Below, piece by piece: positions 34,116 to 42,376 of a DNA stretch of 64,000 bases. A model generated the notes under the pieces. That model saw only the letters and a list, made by a program, of their open reading frames with translations, did no database searches and was not told the DNA's origin. How positions within the stretch are numbered: the stretch's first letter is position 1; every line of letters begins with the position of its first letter. This DNA comes from Paratractidigestivibacter sp963605405 (lineage in GTDB: Bacteria > Actinomycetota > Coriobacteriia > Coriobacteriales > Atopobiaceae): positions 128,947-192,946 of the forward strand of contig CAVCUP010000002.1 of the NCBI GenBank assembly GCA_963605405.1, written 5' to 3'. Made by a program: the position numbers and the translations under genes.

Positions 34116-36206
34116 ATGGGGGAGAATCGCCAGGACGGCTCGCGCCGCGGCGCGCACTTCGCGAAGCCGGCAGACGCCGGCCAGACGCACACGGGGGCAT
34201 CGACGGATGAGGCGGCGGCCCTCGTTCCTGCGGCCGGGCACTTCAGCGGGTCCGTGCGCGAGGAGGCCCCTTCGGTGGCCCGCGCCGGTTCCCGCGTCGC
34301 GGCCCATTTCGGCACCCGTGACGTCGATGACGAAGCGGCGGTCTTTGCCGAGCTCCCTGCCGAGGAATCCGCCGCGGACCCCGTCGAGGGGCCTGCCGAG
34401 AACGCCTCCGAAGCCCTCGCCGACGATCTCGCCGAAGGCGTCGCGGAGCCGGGCGCGCCCGAGGCGGGTCCGACCGCCGGCGCGGATGACGGCGAGGCCC
34501 TTCTCTTCTCCGGGTCCTATCGCACGGCCGCGACCAGGGCCGCCGAGCTCGCCTCGGGCGAGGCCGCCTCTGTTTCCGACGACGCCGTTCCGGCCGCCGG
34601 CGAGGACAATACCCCCTCCGAGGCCGATGTGAGCCGCTCGGCCGCCCTCATGAGCGTTCTTGTCATCATCAGCCGCATCACCGGTTTCCTTCGCACCTGG
34701 GCGCAGGCCTACGGCATGGGCACGACCGTCGTGGCGAGCGCCTTCACCGTGGCGAACAACCTTCCCAACCAGCTCTACGAGCTCGTGATGGGCGGCATGC
34801 TCGTCACGGCGTTCCTGCCGGTCTACGTATCCGCGAAGAAGCGCGCCGGCAAGCCCGGCGCCATCGCCTACGCGTCGAACCTGCTCTCGCTCGTGACCAT
34901 CGCCATGCTGCTTCTCTCGGCAATCTCGTTCGTCTTCGCGGGACAGATCGTGTGGACGCAGGCCTTCAACGCGTCCGCGGACTTCGACTTCGAGCTCTCG
35001 ACGTACTTCCTCAGGTTCTTCTCCATCGAGGTCGTGCTCTATGCGCTTTCCTCGGTCATCTCCAGCGTGCTCAACGCCGAGCGCGACTACTTCTGGAGCA
35101 CCGCGGCGCCTATCGTCAACAACGTCGTGACCACGGCGTCGTTCTTCGGCTACGCCCTCTTCGCGCCCTCGAACCCCACGCTCGCCATCCTGTGCCTGGC
35201 CATCGGCAACCCGCTCGGCGTCCTTGTCCAGGTGCTCTGCCAGCTGCCCTCGCTCAAGCGCTGCGGGGTCAAGCTGAGCCTGCGCGTCGATTTGCGCGAC
35301 CCCTGCATCAAAGAGACGCTCGAGCTCGGCATCCCGACCCTCATCGTCACGCTCGTCTCCTTTGCCACGACATCGGTCCAGAGCAGCTGCTCGCTCTCGG
35401 TCAACCCCAACGGCGCCGCCATCACCTACTACGCGCGCATGTGGTATGTGCTGCCTTACTCGGTCTTCGCCATCCCCATCACCACGGCTATGTTCACGGA
35501 GCTCTCCACCTACGTCGCGAACAAGGACAACGCGTCCTTTGTGGCGGGCGTCCGCCGCGGCTGCGGGCGGATCCTCTTCCTGCTCGTCCCCTTCGCGCTC
35601 TATCTCATCGTGTTCTCGCCGTGCCTTGCGCGCCTGCTCGGCGGCTCGCGTATGGACACCGAGTCGCTTGAGCAGCTCGCGAGCTATCTTGCGTGGCTCT
35701 CTATCTCGCTTCCGGCTTACGGCGTGTGCACCTATCTGCAGAAGGCCTGCTCGGCGCTGCGCCGCATGAAGCTCTTTACCGTGGCGGAGATAATCGCCGG
35801 CGCCGTCCAGATCGTTTTCTGCCTCGCCTTTACCCCGCTGTGGGGCTTCAACGTCGTGGGCTTCAGCTCCACGCTCTTCTTCGTGTCCATCGACGTCGTG
35901 ATCCTCGCGTTCCTGCGCCGGGAGCTCGGGCCCATCGGCCTCAAGGCGCTGGTCGCCTCGTGCGCCCGCTCTGTCGCGCTCGGTGTGCTCGGCGCGAGCG
36001 TGGGCGCCGCGATTCTCTTGGCGCTCCAGGCCTTCGTGGCGCCGCTCGCCGGCGGCGGGATTGTCCGCGCGCTGATTTACACGGTGGCGGGCGGCGTGCC
36101 GTCGCTTCTCGCCACCTTCGGCATCGCCTGCATGCTGCACCTGGACGAGGCCGCCTTTATCGACGACCTGCTCGCCAAGTTCAAACGCCGTGCGGCGTCG
36201 GCGTAG
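34116..36206 (+). CDS. murJ: MurJ-family lipid II flippase with long acidic N-terminal extension
   Basis: Moves lipid II across the membrane for wall synthesis. 696 residues, of which about 525 (from SRSAALMSVLVIISRITGFLR) form the MATE-like MurJ/MviN domain with about 14 helices. Family blocks include GFLRTWAQAYGMG, ANNLPNQLYELVMGGML and TAFLPVYV. The first 170 residues are hydrophilic, Ala/Glu/Asp-rich and without a recognised domain. Actinobacterial MurJ proteins often carry cytoplasmic extensions, but usually at the C-terminus. Start ATG 34116 has TAAGGAG 4 nt upstream. The following two genes are close (10 and 29 bp), suggesting an operon. Confidence 0.9.
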   Translation: MGENRQDGSRRGAHFAKPADAGQTHTGASTDEAAALVPAAGHFSGSVREEAPSVARAGSRVAAHFGTRDVDDEAAVFAELPAEESAADPVEGPAENASEALADDLAEGVAEPGAPEAGPTAGADDGEALLFSGSYRTAATRAAELASGEAASVSDDAVPAAGEDNTPSEADVSRSAALMSVLVIISRITGFLRTWAQAYGMGTTVVASAFTVANNLPNQLYELVMGGMLVTAFLPVYVSAKKRAGKPGAIAYASNLLSLVTIAMLLLSAISFVFAGQIVWTQAFNASADFDFELSTYFLRFFSIEVVLYALSSVISSVLNAERDYFWSTAAPIVNNVVTTASFFGYALFAPSNPTLAILCLAIGNPLGVLVQVLCQLPSLKRCGVKLSLRVDLRDPCIKETLELGIPTLIVTLVSFATTSVQSSCSLSVNPNGAAITYYARMWYVLPYSVFAIPITTAMFTELSTYVANKDNASFVAGVRRGCGRILFLLVPFALYLIVFSPCLARLLGGSRMDTESLEQLASYLAWLSISLPAYGVCTYLQKACSALRRMKLFTVAEIIAGAVQIVFCLAFTPLWGFNVVGFSSTLFFVSIDVVILAFLRRELGPIGLKALVASCARSVALGVLGASVGAAILLALQAFVAPLAGGGIVRALIYTVAGGVPSLLATFGIACMLHLDEAAFIDDLLAKFKRRAASA

Positions 36207-36216
36207 GGAGGCGCGT

Positions 36217-37425
36217 ATGCGGGACACGGATATGAACGCCATGGAAAGGGCGGCCTGGGAAGAGGCCCTCGCGCAGGAGATGGCCCGGCTCACGGGCACC
36301 GAGGCCTGCGACTGGTATCTCACATATCGAGCGCGGCACGGCATGCTCGCCGTGCTCGAGGCCGTGCGCGAGGCCGCCGGCGAGGGCGAGGTGCTCACGC
36401 AGCTCTTCACGTGCTGCACGGCCGTGGACCCGATCTTGGCCGCGGGGATGGAGCCCGTGTACGGGGACGTTTCCGCCCGGACCTGCTCGCTCGACCCCGA
36501 GCTGCCGCTGCTTGGCGGGCGCACCCGGGCCGTCATGCTGCAGCACACCTTCGGCATCGTCGACGACGACTCCTCGAGGCGGCTCGCGGCCAGGGCCCGC
36601 GCGAACGGCGCGATCGTGCTCGAGGACTGCGCGCACTGCGTCGGTCGGATGGCGCGCGACGAGTCCGGGGCGCCTCTCGCGGACGTCTCTTTCCACTCGT
36701 TCGGCGTCGAGAAGATGCTCCCCACGCTCTTCGGCGGGGCCGTCTGGGTGAATCCGCGCTCGGATGCGGGCGAGGCCGTCCGCGCCGCCCGCGGGAGGCT
36801 CGCCTCGCTCCCGTCGCCCGATGCCCGCCATGAGCGCCTCAACGCCTCCTACCGCAGCACGAACCGCGTGCTGGTGCATCTGCCCGCCGCCCTCTCGCGC
36901 CCGCTTCGCCGCGTGCTCGCCTCGGCCGGCGCCTTCGACCCGGCCGTCTCCGAGGAGGAGCGCCTCGGCGGCGTGAGCCGGCAACCCATGCGCGCGACGA
37001 GGGTCGCCTGCGAGGCCGCGCTCGGCGCGCTTGCGGGCTACGCGGACTCGGCCGAGCGGCGCCGCGAGGTCGTGGGGGCCTACCGAGAGCTTCTCGCGGG
37101 CGTGCGCGGCGCGGAGGTCCCCGGGTCCGCGCTCGCGGGCGAGGCGCAGCCGCTCCTGCGGTTCCCGGTCGTGCTCGCCGGCGAGAAGGCCGCCGACGCG
37201 GCCGAGCGCGCGATTATCGCCGCGGGCTACTACACGACTTCCTGGTACCGTCCCGAGCTCGGCCCCGGCGTCCTCGACCCGTCCGCTTATCGCGTGCCGT
37301 CCGACAGGAGCCGTCTTTTGGTCAACGACCGCCTGGTCGCCGGTATCGTCAACCTGCCGACCGACGTCCCCGCCGAAGCCGCGCCGCGCGTCGTCGAGGC
37401 GCTCCGCTCGGCAATCCTCGGATAA
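36217..37425 (+). CDS. DegT/DnrJ-like PLP-dependent aminotransferase
   Basis: Fold-type I PLP enzyme, 402 residues. The predicted Schiff-base lysine is Lys166 in SFHSFGVEKMLPTLFGG, following the aspartate block AIVLEDCAHCVG, as in the DegT/DnrJ/EryC1/StrS family. Early VLTQLFTCCTAVDPILAAGMEPVYGD matches the VxxPxxTxxAxxxAI...P region. Substrates in the family are usually nucleotide-linked keto sugars, but no sugar-nucleotide genes are nearby. The flanking genes (murJ and an ATP-grasp amino-acid ligase) point to wall assembly. Start ATG 36217 has TAGGGAGG. Confidence 0.75.
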   Translation: MRDTDMNAMERAAWEEALAQEMARLTGTEACDWYLTYRARHGMLAVLEAVREAAGEGEVLTQLFTCCTAVDPILAAGMEPVYGDVSARTCSLDPELPLLGGRTRAVMLQHTFGIVDDDSSRRLAARARANGAIVLEDCAHCVGRMARDESGAPLADVSFHSFGVEKMLPTLFGGAVWVNPRSDAGEAVRAARGRLASLPSPDARHERLNASYRSTNRVLVHLPAALSRPLRRVLASAGAFDPAVSEEERLGGVSRQPMRATRVACEAALGALAGYADSAERRREVVGAYRELLAGVRGAEVPGSALAGEAQPLLRFPVVLAGEKAADAAERAIIAAGYYTTSWYRPELGPGVLDPSAYRVPSDRSRLLVNDRLVAGIVNLPTDVPAEAAPRVVEALRSAILG

Positions 37426-37454
37426 ACCGCCCAGCCCATCTATTGGAGGAACCC

Positions 37455-38711
37455 ATGAACCAGTGTCCCGCCACCGAGCTCAAGGAGAGGCTCGTCCCCG
37501 TCGTCTTGGGCGGAGACGTGCTCGCGTACTCCTACGCGCGCTGCTTCCACGAGGCCTACGGCGTCCGGACCATGGTCGTGTCCGGCGTGGACGTCAAGTT
37601 CACCTCGTCGAGCCGATTCACCGACTACCGCGTCGACCCGGCGATGGGGAAGGGCGACGAGGCCATCGCCGCCATGCTGCGCGAGCTCGGCGCCGAGCTC
37701 TGCGCGCAGGGCAAGGTCGCCGTCCTTCTCGGCAGCGCTGACTGGCACGTGCGCACGATCTCCAAGCACAAAGACGAGCTCGAGCAGTGGTTCTTCGTGC
37801 CCTACAACGATTTCGCGCTTCTCGAAGACATCACCCAGAAGGGCCGTTTCTACGCCATTTGCGAGGAACTCGGCATGGCATACCCCGCTACGAGGCTCTT
37901 CGACTGCTCGGATGCGTCGGCCGACCTCGATGTGGGGGGCTTCACCTTCCCGCTCATCGCCAAGCCGTCCAACTCGGCGCGCTACGACACGATGTCCTTC
38001 GAGGGCAAGGAAAAGATCTACACGGCAAAAGACGCCAACGACCTGCGGCGTATTTTCTCTCTTCTTCACGAGGCCGGCTACGATAAGGAGCTCGTCGTGC
38101 AGGATTTCATCCCCGGCGACGACGACGCCATCCGCTCGCTCACCACGTACTCCGTGGAAGGCGGGCGCGTGGCCGCGGTGTCCGGCGGGCAGGTCATCCT
38201 GCAGGACCACTCCCCGGCGCGAATCGGCAACCCGTCGTGTATCCTGCTCGAGCGCTCCGAGCAGCTCATCGAGGACGCGAAGCGCTTCTGCGAGCACGTC
38301 GGGTACCGCGGCTTCGCGAACTTCGACGCCAAGTTCGACGCGCGCGACGGCAAATACAAGTTCTTCGAGGTGAACGTGCGCCCCGGGGCGAACACCTGGT
38401 ATATGGCCCTGGGCGGCGTGAACTTCGCCAAGCTCATCGTCGAGGACTTCGTGCTCGGTCGCGATCTCGGCTACTCCGAGGCCTACGAAGAAGGCCTCTA
38501 CAGCCTCGTTCCGCGCGACGTGGTGCGCGATTTCGTGCCCGATGTCCGGGTCCGTGAGCGGGCCCTCGCGCTCTTCGACGCGGGGAGGGCCGCCTCGCCG
38601 CTCGACTACGCGCCCGACACGCTGCGGCACAAGTTCTGGTCCTGGCTGCGCGGTGCGCGTCAGTACAAGAAGTACGAGCAGTATCTCGGCAAGGCCCCGG
38701 ATCGGCGCTGA
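37455..38711 (+). CDS. ATP-grasp amino-acid ligase resembling D-aspartate ligase (Aslfm)
   Basis: 418 residues. The sequence follows the Enterococcus D-aspartate ligase pattern: N-terminal VPVVLGGDVLAYSYARCFHEAYG; central FPLIAKPSNSARYDTMSFEGKEK and VVQDFIPGDDDAIRSLTTY (ATP-binding, phosphate loop); and GYRGFANFDAKFDARDGKYKFFEVNVRPG with the metal-binding acidic residues. Such enzymes attach a D-amino acid to the side chain of residue 3 of the peptidoglycan stem. The exact amino acid cannot be read from the sequence. Start ATG 37455 has GGAGGA. It is the last gene of the murJ run and convergent with a FemABX-family gene. Confidence 0.8.
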   Translation: MNQCPATELKERLVPVVLGGDVLAYSYARCFHEAYGVRTMVVSGVDVKFTSSSRFTDYRVDPAMGKGDEAIAAMLRELGAELCAQGKVAVLLGSADWHVRTISKHKDELEQWFFVPYNDFALLEDITQKGRFYAICEELGMAYPATRLFDCSDASADLDVGGFTFPLIAKPSNSARYDTMSFEGKEKIYTAKDANDLRRIFSLLHEAGYDKELVVQDFIPGDDDAIRSLTTYSVEGGRVAAVSGGQVILQDHSPARIGNPSCILLERSEQLIEDAKRFCEHVGYRGFANFDAKFDARDGKYKFFEVNVRPGANTWYMALGGVNFAKLIVEDFVLGRDLGYSEAYEEGLYSLVPRDVVRDFVPDVRVRERALALFDAGRAASPLDYAPDTLRHKFWSWLRGARQYKKYEQYLGKAPDRR

Positions 38712-38794
38712 GGCCCTCGCCTCAGGCGCCTTGCGCGACGCGAAAGCCCGCGCCTCCCCGTTTTTCGTCCCGCGAGGCGTCTCGACATAAAACG

Positions 38795-38831
38795 GCGCCC
38801 CGGCGACGCAGCGACGTCGCCGGGGCGCTTT
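38795..38831. terminator. Bidirectional terminator between the ATP-grasp and FemABX genes
   Basis: A perfect 14-bp stem GCGCCCCGGCGACG against CGTCGCCGGGGCGC, 6-nt loop, AAAA on the left and TTTG on the right; suited to both directions. Confidence 0.85.
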
Positions 38832-38893
38832 GCTCTGGCAAGAGGCGCCCGTTCCCGTGTTCGGCGGGCAACGTGCGCCTGGCCGCCGCTCCG

Positions 38894-39922
38894 CTACCTG
38901 TCGCGGAGCTTCTTCGCGGCGCAGAGGGCGCCGTAGAAGCCCTTGCGGACCACGAGGTCGCGGTCGGGCGCTACGTCCACCACGCCGTTCTTGGCGAACT
39001 TGGTCTTGAACTCGTTCAGGCCCATGAGCTCGGGCGCGAAGTCGCTGCCGATGCCCATCATGTCGTAGTCGGCGCAGCCCTTGTTCTGGAAGAGGTCCAC
39101 GCACTCGAAGAGCACGAGCTTGTCGGTCACGTGCTGGCGCATGCTCTCGGAGCGGGAGGCCCCGTAGTAGCGCACCGCGCGCGTGCCGGAGATGGTGACG
39201 ATGGACCAGGTGACCACGCGCCCGTCGATGCGCCCGGCATAGACGCGGCAGTGCTCGGGCCCGAGGATGCGGATCATGTCCTCGTAGTCGGAGCAGGGCG
39301 CGGGAACGAAGTCGTCGCGCTTGCCCGTCTCGACCATGACGTCGTAGTACTCGGCGAAGGACTCGGCCGCGAGCTCGGTCTCGTCGGCGCAGACGGCCGG
39401 GCTCTCGCGCAGCGCCTTGCGGACGTCGCGGCGCCCGCGCGGCTTCATGCGGCCGAGGATGTCCTCCTCCGTGCCGCCCGCGAGGTCGATGACCACGGTC
39501 TGGTTGTACGGGCGCGTGGAGAGGACCGGACGCACGCAGTCCGGCTCGCCGGCCGCGGCTAGGCGGCAGAAGACGACCTTCTTATCGGCGCCGCGCAGGT
39601 AGGACGCCAGCGCCGCCAGGGCCTCGGCCTCGAGCGCCTCGTCGCGCTCGGCGACCCAGACGGGTCCGTGGGCGCTTCTCAGGTAGTGGTAGCCGTGGGT
39701 CTCGTAGTCGAGGAGGCTCAGCAGCGCGACGGTCGCGCCGTCGCGGGTGAGCTCGAGGCAGCCCCAGGGGGCGCGGCCGGGAATGGTGGCCTGGTACTCG
39801 GCCCAGGCGCGGGTCTGCTCGATGGGGAGGTTCACGCCGAGCTCGGCGGCCTTCTGCTCGAGCTCGGAGATGCCGATCTTGTTGACCTGAATCAAAAGAC
39901 GCTCCAGTTGGTCGATATTCAC
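38894..39922 (-). CDS. FemABX-family aminoacyl transferase
   Basis: 342 residues with a double GNAT-like fold. Fem-type features are QTRAWAEYQATI near the N-terminus; NQTVVIDLAGGTEEDILGRMKPRGRRDVRKA, like the conserved WRTNVRKA region; and the C-terminal pair YYGASRSESMRQHVTDKLVLFE and YDMMGIGSDFAPELMGLNEFKTKFA. The family adds amino acids from aminoacyl-tRNA to the lipid II stem peptide. The start is GTG 39922; there is no ATG nearby and no clear ribosome site. A TAGAAT lies 10 bp upstream on the same strand, so the message may be nearly leaderless. Beside the ATP-grasp ligase it supports a cross-bridge role. Confidence 0.85.
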   Translation of the reverse strand: MNIDQLERLLIQVNKIGISELEQKAAELGVNLPIEQTRAWAEYQATIPGRAPWGCLELTRDGATVALLSLLDYETHGYHYLRSAHGPVWVAERDEALEAEALAALASYLRGADKKVVFCRLAAAGEPDCVRPVLSTRPYNQTVVIDLAGGTEEDILGRMKPRGRRDVRKALRESPAVCADETELAAESFAEYYDVMVETGKRDDFVPAPCSDYEDMIRILGPEHCRVYAGRIDGRVVTWSIVTISGTRAVRYYGASRSESMRQHVTDKLVLFECVDLFQNKGCADYDMMGIGSDFAPELMGLNEFKTKFAKNGVVDVAPDRDLVVRKGFYGALCAAKKLRDR

Positions 39923-40019
39923 AGATGTATTAATTCTAGGGCCCGGCGGGCGGGGCCTTATGGGCCGGTTACACTTTCTAGGAAACCCCCATTGCAGCCG
40001 CGTGCCGTAAAGGAGCGTC

Positions 40020-42050
40020 GTGTCCGAAGACGACCGCGAGATAAGCCCCGTGCCCGATGCCGCCGACCGCGCCGCCGCGCGCGAGCACGTCGCGGCCGCC
40101 ATCAACGGCCTCGCGAGCCTCGTCGACCAGGTCGCGCTCGTCCCCACCGATCCGGGTTGCTACCTGTGGAAGGACGCCTCCGGCACCGTCGTCTACGTGG
40201 GCAAGGCCAAGAATCTTCGCGCGCGCCTGCGCCAGTACGTCACCCTCACCGACGACCGGCAGAAGATTCCGCTGATGATGCAGGTCGTGCGCTCCTTCGA
40301 CTACGTGGTCGTCGGCTCCGAGCACGAGGCCCTCGTCCTCGAGCGCAACCTCATCGCCCAGTACCACCCCTACTTCAACGTCGACTTCAAGGACGACAAG
40401 TCCTATCCCTACATCGCCATCACGGAGTCCGACGTCTTCCCGGCCATCAAGTACACGCGCGAGAAGCACCGCAAGGGGACGCGCTACTTCGGTCCTTATA
40501 CCGACGCCAAGGCCGCCCGCGAGACCATCGACACCCTGCGCAAGTTCGTGCCCATCTGCACCGCGACCTGCGCCGAGTGGAAGCGCGCCAAGCGCCTGCT
40601 CGACCGCGAGCCCGACCAGGCCTCCGTCGCGAACATCGTGCTCGCGGGCAAGTGCCGCCCCTGCTTCGACTACCACGTGGGCCGAGGACCCGGCGTCTGC
40701 TGCGGCGCCATCGACACGGTCGAGTACGCCCGCCACGTGCGCCAGGTCGAGGACTTTCTCCAGGGCAAGAGAAGCGCCATCGTGGGCGAGCTCACCGAGC
40801 AGATGCAGGAGGCGGCCGCCGACCTCGACTTCGAGCGGGCGGGCCGCCTCAAGAAGCGCCTCGAGGGTCTCTCCGCCCTCGATGTCAAGCAGCAGGTCAT
40901 GTTCGCGCCCGACGTGAACATGGACCTCATCGGCTTCTACCGCGAGGAGACCATCAGCTGCGCCTGCGTCTTCGTGGTGCGCGAGGGCCGCACGGTCCGC
41001 TCGGTCGAGTTCATCTTGGACAAAGGCGCCGACGTGGGCGAAGACGAGCTCCAGGCGGGCTTCGTCAAGCGCTACTACGACGAGACCGCCGACGTCCCCG
41101 CCGAGGTCTGCCTCTCCGTCGCGCTCGCGGACGCCGACGTCATCGCCGGCTGGCTCTCCGAGAAGCGCGGCCACAACGTCCGTCTCCACCGTCCCCAGCG
41201 CGGCGAGAAGAAGCGCCTGCTCGAGATGGCCGCCGCCAATGCCCGCCATGCCCTCATGCGCTATATGGTCCGCACCGGCTATGCCGATGACCGCACGAAC
41301 CAGGCCCTCATGCAGCTCGAGAGCGCCCTTGCCCTCGACGCGCCGCCCATGCGCATCGAGTGCTTCGACATCTCGACCCTGCACGGGCACTTCACCGTGG
41401 CGTCGATGGTCGTCTTCACCAACGGCCGGCCGGACAAGTCGCAGTACCGACGCTTCAAGATTCAGACCCCGCTCACCGAGGCGAACGACTTCGTGAGCAT
41501 GTCCGAGGTGCTGGGCCGGCGCTACGCGCCCGAGCGCATGGCGGACGAGCGCTTCGGCAGCCGTCCCGACCTGCTCGTGGTCGACGGCGGCAAGCCGCAG
41601 CTCACGGCGGCCATGAACCAGCTCGCCGAGCTGGGGCTCGACATCCCGGTCTGCGGCCTGGCCAAGTCAGACGAGGAGGTGTTTGTCCCCTGGGACGAGA
41701 CACCGGTCGTGCTGCCCTCGGGCTCGCCCTCGCTCTATCTCATCAAGCAGGTCCGCGACGAGTCGCACCGCTTCGCCATCACCTTCCACCGTGAGCTGCG
41801 CGACAAGGCCATGACGGCCTCGGTCCTGGACGACGTGCCCGGCGTCGGGCCCAAGCGCAAGCGTCTGCTCATGAAGTCGTTCGGGTCCCTCAAGCGCCTG
41901 CGTGCGGCGAGCGAGGAAGAGATAGCGGCCACCGACGGCATCCCCGCCGAGGTCGCGCGGGCCGTCTGGCAGGCCCTCCATGAGCAGCAGGCGGATGATG
42001 CCGAGACCCCTGCCGCCTCTTCGGCAGACAGGCCTGCGGATACAAAATAA
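40020..42050 (+). CDS. uvrC: UvrABC excinuclease subunit C
   Basis: Makes both incisions in nucleotide excision repair; 676 residues. The GIY-YIG domain is at residues 40-125 (DPGCYLWKDASGTVVYVGKAKNL). It is followed by the cysteine motif CAEW ... CRPCFDYHVGRGPGVCCG and a UVR domain (EQMQEAAADLDFERAGRLKKRL). The RNase H-like UvrC domain holds CFDISTLHG and LLVVDGGKPQL, and the end has a helix-hairpin-helix (VPGVGPKRKRLLMKSFGS). Start GTG 40020 has AAAGGAG. It is divergent from the FemABX gene. Confidence 0.96.
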   Translation: MSEDDREISPVPDAADRAAAREHVAAAINGLASLVDQVALVPTDPGCYLWKDASGTVVYVGKAKNLRARLRQYVTLTDDRQKIPLMMQVVRSFDYVVVGSEHEALVLERNLIAQYHPYFNVDFKDDKSYPYIAITESDVFPAIKYTREKHRKGTRYFGPYTDAKAARETIDTLRKFVPICTATCAEWKRAKRLLDREPDQASVANIVLAGKCRPCFDYHVGRGPGVCCGAIDTVEYARHVRQVEDFLQGKRSAIVGELTEQMQEAAADLDFERAGRLKKRLEGLSALDVKQQVMFAPDVNMDLIGFYREETISCACVFVVREGRTVRSVEFILDKGADVGEDELQAGFVKRYYDETADVPAEVCLSVALADADVIAGWLSEKRGHNVRLHRPQRGEKKRLLEMAAANARHALMRYMVRTGYADDRTNQALMQLESALALDAPPMRIECFDISTLHGHFTVASMVVFTNGRPDKSQYRRFKIQTPLTEANDFVSMSEVLGRRYAPERMADERFGSRPDLLVVDGGKPQLTAAMNQLAELGLDIPVCGLAKSDEEVFVPWDETPVVLPSGSPSLYLIKQVRDESHRFAITFHRELRDKAMTASVLDDVPGVGPKRKRLLMKSFGSLKRLRAASEEEIAATDGIPAEVARAVWQALHEQQADDAETPAASSADRPADTK

Positions 42051-42133
42051 TTTAATCATCTGATTCGACGACGCGTCGATCGGGCGGCGAGAAGGCCATC
42101 GAGGCTTTGTTCTCGATTGCTCCGTATTAGTCG

Positions 42134-42261
42134 TATCTGTTATCCAATACCAGATAAATAAATGGCATTTAAAAGGTCATACCACCTGGATTTGACTACG
42201 CAAATTTCGAAAGACCGGGGTTGTTTACGCGACCGAACCTTAAAAATGCCGTCAGTGGCAT
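42134..42261. promoter_or_regulatory. Regulatory region of the sialic-acid operon with three inverted repeats
   Basis: The 326-bp gap 42051-42376 is clearly AT-richer than its surroundings. It holds TTATC-CAATACCA-GATAA (42140-42157, inside a wider TATCTG/CAGATA repeat at 42134-42156), the palindrome AAATGgCATTT (42160-42170) and ATGCC-GTCAGT-GGCAT (42246-42261). TTGACT at 42192-42197 is the best -35 candidate, but no convincing -10 follows. No NanR-type regulator is encoded in the cluster, so the binding protein is unknown. A strong AAGGAGG lies at 42350-42356. Confidence 0.45.
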
Positions 42262-42376
42262 GAAACATGCCGTTCATCGGCTTTCGTGCATTGCGCGGAT
42301 ACTTGTCTGGGTAGTCTGCCTCTCAAAGGGCGGCCGATGCGCGGCCGCAAGGAGGATCTAGAGGAAGAGGCAAGAC

